Of a stretch of 10,816 nucleotides of DNA, positions 6,028 through 10,816 are shown one piece after another; within the stretch, counting starts at the first letter, position 1; each line of letters begins with the position of its first letter. Under the pieces are notes generated by a model that saw only the letters and a list, made by a program, of their open reading frames with translations, was not told where the DNA came from and searched no databases. The stretch lies in NCBI GenBank assembly GCA_934643455.1, contig CAKUBV010000015.1, positions 1-10,816 on the forward strand, read 5' to 3'. Position numbers and translations under genes: made by a program. This DNA is from Candidatus Proelusimicrobium excrementi. GTDB lineage: Bacteria; Elusimicrobiota; Elusimicrobia; Elusimicrobiales; Elusimicrobiaceae.

Positions 6028-9000
6028 ATGCTTTTATCAAAAAAATCGCTGTCAGCGTTGCTGTCCGCAGTGTTTCTGTGTCAGCAAGCCGCTTTCGCGG
6101 CGTCGCCGCTGGATACGGCAAGAGCTCTTGACGCGCGGCGTTTCGCCGTCGTAAAGACTGATTCCGAGGAGCCGGTAAAACTGGAAAGTTCCGCCCTTGA
6201 AAAACTTGAAAAATTTAATAAGAAAACAGGCGCTTCGTGGCGTATAAGAATGAACGGCGCGACAAAAACGCCCCGCTCTTTGGTGGGCGGAAGAAGCGTA
6301 CGCGTCGGTTCAAGCGATAAGAACGCTCTTAAATTTATTAAAAGCAGTAAAGATTTGCTCGGCGTTAACGAAAAGGACCTTAAACTTTTAAGAAAGCCTT
6401 TAAAATCCGCCGTCGGCACGCACTTTTATTTCAGGCAGTATTATAAGGATTTGCCGGTGGAAAACGCTTACGTTAAAGTAAATATCGATAAAAACGGCTC
6501 CTTGCTTAACTATCAGTCAACTTATGTTCCCGATTTGGATATCGACGTAAAAGAAAGCGTTCCCGCGGCTTCGGCGGCGTTAATAGCCGCGCAAGACGCC
6601 GGCGGCAAAGCTTTAAGCTCCCCTGAAAAAGTAATTTACGTTACGCCCGGTACGGCTCAGGCCAGGCTGGCGTGGAAAACGCTTGTTCAGGGCGGGGAAA
6701 ACGCCCCTGCCAAATGGGATTATTACGTGGACGCCCAAACCGGCGACGTTCTTAACAGAATAAGCAAACTTTTTTACGCTTCCAGACAAGCCCAATTTTC
6801 CATTAATATAAACCCGGTCTATCCGAAAGCCCCCGGTATTTCTACGCAGACTTTGCCTCTTTCCAATATGTACGTTTACTCTTTTAACGGAAGCGGCGCG
6901 CCGCAGGCTCCTCAAACCACGTCTTCCGACGGCGAAGTTACGACTTCCGGCAGAATGTGGGCAACTTTATCCGGGCCTTATTTTACGGTTACCAACGAAG
7001 CCGCCCTTACCAAATATTACGTGGAAAAAGGAGACGGCGAAACTTTTGGATTGGATTGGACGGAATTTACAAAAGGCGCCACATGGCAGACTTACAATGC
7101 CTGCGAGAACAGCGGGGATTACCCTGTGTTTTCTTATCCTTTGATAAAAAATCTTAATATCGGCAAAATGAACGTGTCGGGCGACATTGAGGATAAAAAA
7201 TTCTTATTGCTGGGCAGCTCGCTTCCTTCCGACAGAGTTTTGGGCGCTTATATAGGCAGATTTAACTCTTTAAACGGGCCTCTTATTTCCAATTATAATT
7301 CGGCCCAAATGATGAATATATCCGCTTATCCCGCGGATTATACTCCGGGCGAAAGCGATTATTCCATAACCTCGTTTAACAAACTTTGCGTTCCTTCCAG
7401 CACGCCGGCGCGTTATACCTCCACGGATACGTCTACGCTGCCGGTTGTAATGGCCAATGACAATATACAAACGCCTGAAGCCGTCGCGTTTTATAACCTT
7501 AACGCAATGCGCGATTATTTTGTAGGCTTGGCAGGCAGCAATTTTGATCTTAACGGACATATGCCGGTAATGGTGAACGCTTCCGGCGCCGGATACAGCA
7601 GTCATGACGACGGCATGCAGAACGCTTTTTATGATTTGGACGCCGATGTGATTTTGGTCGGCCAAGGCCGCTACGACGTCAGCAAGAGCCAATATGTAAA
7701 CTTCGCTCTTGAAAGCGCAATCGTCCGCCATGAATATGTACATGCGGTGGTAAACAAAATATGGCCGATAATTTATTTCGATGAAGGCGCAGCGATTTCC
7801 GAGGCCGTGTCCGATTACTTTGCGCTGTCTTCCCTTAAAGACGCGTCGGGCAGACCGTATACTTCTATAATCGGCGCATACGTCGCGGGGACTTCCGGCG
7901 AAGGTATGGCCCGCAACTTGGACGGCACCGATTCTTACACTCCCGAAAAATGGATAGCCAACGGTGCGCCTATGGGCCAGCACGCCAACAGCAAATTTTT
8001 AAGCCAGGCTTTATGGCAGCTTAGGATATCCTCTATCGGCGCAAACATAGATAAGCTGGTTTGGAACGCATTGATGTTCTTCCCGGACAGCTTGCTTGAA
8101 TTCCGCGACGCTATGATTGCCGTTGCGGGTATTTCGGCGATAGGCGGAAACTCCGCTTGGGTTACCGCCGTTGAAGACGCTTTTGACGCGCACGGTATTA
8201 CCTATGACAATATCATTACCGCGCAGGGCGATATTTACGAACCTAACAACGGCCCCTATGCGGCGGCCGATGTGGATATAGCTTCAATTTCAAGGAAAGA
8301 ACTTTCCGCAAGCATAAATCCCGCCAGCGATATGGATTATTACAGCATTTCGCTGCCGGAAGGCGAATTTAAAGCCGTGCTTACTATGCCGAAAGTTAGG
8401 GAAGGAAGATATATTCCGCTTGGTATGCTCTTGCTTGACGCCGATATGCAAACGGCGGTTGATTTGGTGCGTCCTTCCGACGTCCCGGATGACCAGCAGG
8501 GCAATACGGGCATAACGACGAATCTTGAAACAATAACCCTCACTTTCAACGCGCCGTCTTTGTTAAACGGCAATACGGGGCGTTATATATTGGGCGTTTA
8601 TAAGCTTTCAAACGGGTATTATCCTTCGGATATTTCCGCGGATACCGGCGCATATAAACTTAATTTTACTTTTGCGCAGGGCTCCAATGTCGGCAATGTG
8701 GAGGCTCAGCTTGATGACTTTGCCGACGGCAGGCAGATAAGCTTCAGCGTTCCTTTGGCAACGACTAAAGACAGCGGCCTTAGCGGCGCTTTGAGTACGC
8801 TTGGCTTAGGCGAATGGGCGCCTTCTTATTACGAGTTCTTCCATTCCGCAAGATTGCTGGATTCCGATATGAACCCGATTCCGGGCGCAAACACGGCTGA
8901 TGCTAACTATCTTGAGATTCCAATGACCATCAGTATAGACAGTAATAATATCATGAGCGGTAAAGTTACCATTCGAAACGGATTCGCCTCCTTGGGGCAT

Positions 9001-9429
9001 AATATGGTGTATTTGCAGGTTTTCGGCAAATTGCGCTCGAACAAAGCCGATCAGGATGCCGGAAACACTAATTACCGCGAGGATTACGGAGTTGTTTCTT
9101 TGGGCATTTCAAACCCGATAGTTACGGCTTCAACCAGCGGAGAAGAAGTTTATATAAAAGATTCCGTCTTTAACCCGATGAAAGGCGGCAAAGTTAAATT
9201 TGAAATCGTTCCGAAATCCGACGGAAAGTTAAAAGTCCAAATCTTTACGATTGACGGCTTGCTCGTCAAAACGATTAAGGACGGCGACGTCAGCCAAGGC
9301 ATTACGCAAATAGTCGAATGGGACGGACGCAACGGTGCGGGCAAAGTGGTTGCCAGCAGCGTCTATCTGCTGCGCGTCGACGGCGCGGGGATAGACCGGA
9401 AGCTTAAGAAAATAGTGGTGGTGAAATAA
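6028..9429 (+). CDS. Secreted thermolysin-like (M4) zinc metallopeptidase with T9SS-like sorting domain
   Basis: This is a 1133-residue secreted protease precursor. A signal peptide (1-24, AFA|AS) is followed by an FTP propeptide and PepSY-like inhibitor region (about 60-250, ending WDYYVDAQTGDVLNRI). The zinc site is HEYVH (568-572) with Glu592 in AISEAVSD, 24 residues after the first His, the same spacing as thermolysin. His652 in QHANSKF matches the catalytic His of VHxNSG. The core (about 484-728) fits thermolysin length, but about 170 extra residues of unknown fold lie before it. Then come a PPC-like domain starting IYEPNN (736-741, to about 860), a beta-rich region, and a C-terminal FlgD-Ig/T9SS-type domain (about 1032-1133) with FNPMKGGKVKF, VEWDGRNGAGK and the ending KLKKIVVVK. 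The protein is probably activated by propeptide removal outside the cell. M36 is the alternative family, but the zinc-ligand spacing favours M4. Confidence 0.92.
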   Translation: MLLSKKSLSALLSAVFLCQQAAFAASPLDTARALDARRFAVVKTDSEEPVKLESSALEKLEKFNKKTGASWRIRMNGATKTPRSLVGGRSVRVGSSDKNALKFIKSSKDLLGVNEKDLKLLRKPLKSAVGTHFYFRQYYKDLPVENAYVKVNIDKNGSLLNYQSTYVPDLDIDVKESVPAASAALIAAQDAGGKALSSPEKVIYVTPGTAQARLAWKTLVQGGENAPAKWDYYVDAQTGDVLNRISKLFYASRQAQFSININPVYPKAPGISTQTLPLSNMYVYSFNGSGAPQAPQTTSSDGEVTTSGRMWATLSGPYFTVTNEAALTKYYVEKGDGETFGLDWTEFTKGATWQTYNACENSGDYPVFSYPLIKNLNIGKMNVSGDIEDKKFLLLGSSLPSDRVLGAYIGRFNSLNGPLISNYNSAQMMNISAYPADYTPGESDYSITSFNKLCVPSSTPARYTSTDTSTLPVVMANDNIQTPEAVAFYNLNAMRDYFVGLAGSNFDLNGHMPVMVNASGAGYSSHDDGMQNAFYDLDADVILVGQGRYDVSKSQYVNFALESAIVRHEYVHAVVNKIWPIIYFDEGAAISEAVSDYFALSSLKDASGRPYTSIIGAYVAGTSGEGMARNLDGTDSYTPEKWIANGAPMGQHANSKFLSQALWQLRISSIGANIDKLVWNALMFFPDSLLEFRDAMIAVAGISAIGGNSAWVTAVEDAFDAHGITYDNIITAQGDIYEPNNGPYAAADVDIASISRKELSASINPASDMDYYSISLPEGEFKAVLTMPKVREGRYIPLGMLLLDADMQTAVDLVRPSDVPDDQQGNTGITTNLETITLTFNAPSLLNGNTGRYILGVYKLSNGYYPSDISADTGAYKLNFTFAQGSNVGNVEAQLDDFADGRQISFSVPLATTKDSGLSGALSTLGLGEWAPSYYEFFHSARLLDSDMNPIPGANTADANYLEIPMTISIDSNNIMSGKVTIRNGFASLGHNMVYLQVFGKLRSNKADQDAGNTNYREDYGVVSLGISNPIVTASTSGEEVYIKDSVFNPMKGGKVKFEIVPKSDGKLKVQIFTIDGLLVKTIKDGDVSQGITQIVEWDGRNGAGKVVASSVYLLRVDGAGIDRKLKKIVVVK

Positions 9430-9430
9430 T

Positions 9431-10534
9431 ATGAAGAACATTAAAAAATATTTAACTTCCTTAGTTTTTACCGCCGTTTTAGCGACTTCCGTTTATGCGC
9501 AGGATGCCGGCCGTACGGCTTTGCCTTTCCTTAAAATGGATATGGGCGCAAGATATTACGGTATGGCGGGCGCGGCCACGGCTTTGGCCGATGACGTTAC
9601 AGGTATGGCCTTTTATAACCCGGCGGCTTTGGGTATGGTGGAGTCTTTCCAGTTGGCCGGAACCACTTCCGAAGCGCAGCTTGATATGAAATACCATCAC
9701 GGCGCTTTGGCTTTCCCGGTAGGTTTTTTAAGCATATTCGGCAATAATCCTTTGAATATAGCCTTTTCCGGCTATGTGTTTGACAAAGGCGATACCGATG
9801 ACGTATACAGCCGCAAAATCGGCGACGACTGGTCTTTCTCTTTCGGCATAGGCGAGCATATCGGCACTACCGCTTGGGAGGCTTTCGGTACTTCTTCCGA
9901 TTTGGAACATTATATCGGCGTTACCGGTAAATATTTGCGTTCCGAACTTGCCAAACCCCGCGAGGGCAATGTAAAAGGCGATGCTTTTGCGTTTGACGCC
10001 GGTTATACCGCCGTTTTGGACAGGCATTTCGGCGTCGGCGTCGCAATAAAAAATATCGGTACGGATATTAAGTATATAGAGGAGAAAGATCCTCTCCCGG
10101 CTACGCTTTCCGCAGGATTGTTCTTCGTGCCCGTAGATGTAGAAGGCATACATTGGACGCTCAGCGGCGACTTTATTTCTTACCTTAAAGAGAAAGAAAA
10201 CAGAGTCCGCATCGGTACGGAAATGTATCTGTTTGATATGTTGGCTGTCCGCGGCGGCGTTAAACTTATGGAAGAAATTAAGGAAGAGTGGACCCTTGGT
10301 TTCGGCCTTAAACTCTTTGGTTTCGAAATTGACGCCGGCACCATTCTGAACCCTCAGCTTAACGATGATAAAGTCTATCAAATCAGTGTGGCGTATAAGT
10401 TCCCTGTTTCCAAGAAAGACGCTTACAGCGAAAAGGAAAAGGAACGCAACGAATATAAAGAGTATAAAAAGAAGCAGCAGGACACCGCATTTGAGCGGGC
10501 CCAGAGGAATGCAAATCCTTTGATTTATCAGTAG
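9431..10534 (+). CDS. PorV/UPF0164-family outer-membrane beta-barrel protein
   Basis: This 367-residue protein has a signal peptide (1-23, VYA|QD) and then the PorV-family N-terminal signature: FLKMDMGARYYGMAGAATAL (33-52), then ADDVTGMAFYNPAALG (53-68). Alternating aromatic and hydrophobic strands follow to about residue 327, where VYQISVAYKF looks like the closing barrel strand. In T9SS bacteria, PorV binds the C-terminal signal of cargo proteins and shuttles them to the surface-attachment machinery; relatives in other phyla are uncharacterised. Only 1 bp separates it from the peptidase stop and only a weak GGTGG precedes the ATG, so translation probably depends on the peptidase. Unusually, about 40 charged, helix-prone residues (328-367, with EKEKERNEYKEYKKKQQ) follow the barrel, whereas barrel proteins normally end at the last strand. 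Confidence 0.87.
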   Translation: MKNIKKYLTSLVFTAVLATSVYAQDAGRTALPFLKMDMGARYYGMAGAATALADDVTGMAFYNPAALGMVESFQLAGTTSEAQLDMKYHHGALAFPVGFLSIFGNNPLNIAFSGYVFDKGDTDDVYSRKIGDDWSFSFGIGEHIGTTAWEAFGTSSDLEHYIGVTGKYLRSELAKPREGNVKGDAFAFDAGYTAVLDRHFGVGVAIKNIGTDIKYIEEKDPLPATLSAGLFFVPVDVEGIHWTLSGDFISYLKEKENRVRIGTEMYLFDMLAVRGGVKLMEEIKEEWTLGFGLKLFGFEIDAGTILNPQLNDDKVYQISVAYKFPVSKKDAYSEKEKERNEYKEYKKKQQDTAFERAQRNANPLIYQ

Positions 10535-10566
10535 AGAGAGCCCCGGTTGACCCGGGGCTTTTTAAT
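10532..10566 (+). repeat. 35-bp direct repeat, copy 1 (stop codon plus terminator)
   Basis: The 35 bases from the TAG stop through TTTTTAAT are repeated without mismatch at 10598-10632, 66 bp further on. Confidence 0.95.
10535..10566 (+). terminator. Intrinsic terminator, copy 1
   Basis: The GCCCCGG and CCGGGGC arms (10540-10546 and 10552-10558) with a 5-base loop are followed by TTTTT. AGAGA before the stem can pair with the T-run, so the stem may reach 12 bp. It starts directly after the stop codon of the PorV-like gene. Confidence 0.9.
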
Positions 10567-10597
10567 CCGTGAAGGCGGCGTACGCAATTTCGAGCGC

Positions 10598-10632
10598 TAG
10601 AGAGAGCCCCGGTTGACCCGGGGCTTTTTAAT
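10598..10632 (+). repeat. 35-bp direct repeat, copy 2, second terminator
   Basis: This is an exact copy of 10532-10566, including the TAG that served as stop codon in copy 1 and the whole hairpin with its T-run. It forms a second identical terminator. The 31 bp between the copies contain no gene. Confidence 0.95.
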
Positions 10633-10816
10633 TGCTCGGTCTAAGTTAAATTTTTTCTTCAGGCAGGCTTTCGTATTCGGCCGGATTTATTTTTTGCTCG
10701 GTCTATCTTTCTTGCTCACGGCTAGCAAGCTTTCGTATTTGGCCGAATTTATTTTTTACTCGGTCTATGTTACGTTTTCTCTGCTAGCACTTTGCCGCTT
10801 TTGGGCGGCTTTAAAT
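10633..10816. repeat. Degenerate tandem repeat, 62-bp period, non-coding
   Basis: The block TGCTCGGTCTA begins at 10633, recurs at 10695, and recurs with one change at 10757, an exact 62-bp spacing. The two best units, 10663-10706 and 10725-10768, match at 40 of 44 positions and are separated by an unrelated 18-base spacer. The third unit has diverged and is cut by the window end. A 12-bp dyad centred on GGCC lies in each good unit (10675-10686 and 10737-10748). No convincing ORF is present. Function unknown. Confidence 0.8.
10794..10812 (+). terminator. Possible weak terminator-like hairpin at window edge
   Basis: GCCGC (10794-10798) and GCGGC (10805-10809) form a 5-bp stem with a 6-base loop, followed by only three T residues. 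It lies within the diverged third repeat unit and may be a chance hairpin. Confidence 0.3.

Noticed and set aside
7270..7983. 237-residue open frame on the - strand
   Set aside because: It lies opposite the M4 catalytic core, has a basic and Ile/Arg-rich composition with no domain, and is a shadow of the + strand gene.
6028..9429. M36 fungalysin instead of M4
   Set aside because: HEY at the zinc motif recalls M36, but the third ligand is 24 residues after the first His in an AISEAVSD context and the QHANS motif fits M4.
9728..10381. 217-residue open frame on the - strand
   Set aside because: It lies opposite the PorV-like gene, has no start signal, and no recognisable motif.
10633..10816. 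CRISPR array
   Set aside because: The repeat units are imperfect and longer (44 bp) than the 18-bp spacer, the period is exact but degenerate, and no cas gene is present.
10633..10816. Integron attC sites
   Set aside because: A GTTAAA occurs near 10645, but I see no matching inverse core or paired R/L boxes, no cassette ORFs and no integrase.

Overview
The window is a bacterial chromosomal segment with closely packed genes, strong Shine-Dalgarno sites, Gram-negative-type cell-envelope proteins and intrinsic terminators. My best guess for the source is Elusimicrobiota or a nearby lineage. The reasons are a PorV/UPF0164-type outer-membrane protein next to a secreted peptidase with a FlgD-like C-terminal domain, and a cysteine-rich surface-type protein at the left edge. 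No rRNA or other marker is present to confirm this.

Left edge (1-560): the 3' part of a cysteine- and tryptophan-rich protein, probably extracellular, ending in an intrinsic terminator. Codon use differs from the rest of the window.

Block A (633-4456, + strand): a compact four-gene cluster. It holds the ribosome-assembly GTPase era, a degenerate SirB1/transglutaminase-like protein overlapping era by 8 bp, the cysteine synthase gene cysK, and a secreted protein of unknown function that looks like two tandem copies of one fold. A symmetric hairpin at 4483-4512 closes this block and also ends the convergent block B.

Block B (5921-4531, - strand): a two-gene NfeD + SPFH/band-7 membrane operon whose stop and start codons share one base. 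It is of the YbbJ-QmcA type, with a role in membrane-domain organisation or quality control.

Block C (6028-10534, + strand): a 1133-residue secreted thermolysin-like (M4) zinc metallopeptidase and, 1 bp downstream, a PorV-family outer-membrane barrel. The peptidase has a propeptide (FTP + PepSY), a catalytic core, a PPC-like domain and a C-terminal domain resembling type IX secretion (T9SS) sorting domains. PorV carries T9SS cargo across or along the outer membrane, so this looks like a cargo-plus-shuttle operon and is the most interesting part of the window. Blocks B and C start from overlapping divergent promoters at 5953-5983.

Right edge (10535-10816): non-coding. It holds an exactly duplicated 35-bp terminator, then a 62-bp-period degenerate repeat that runs to the window edge. 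I see no tRNA, rRNA, CRISPR array, insertion sequence or phage gene.
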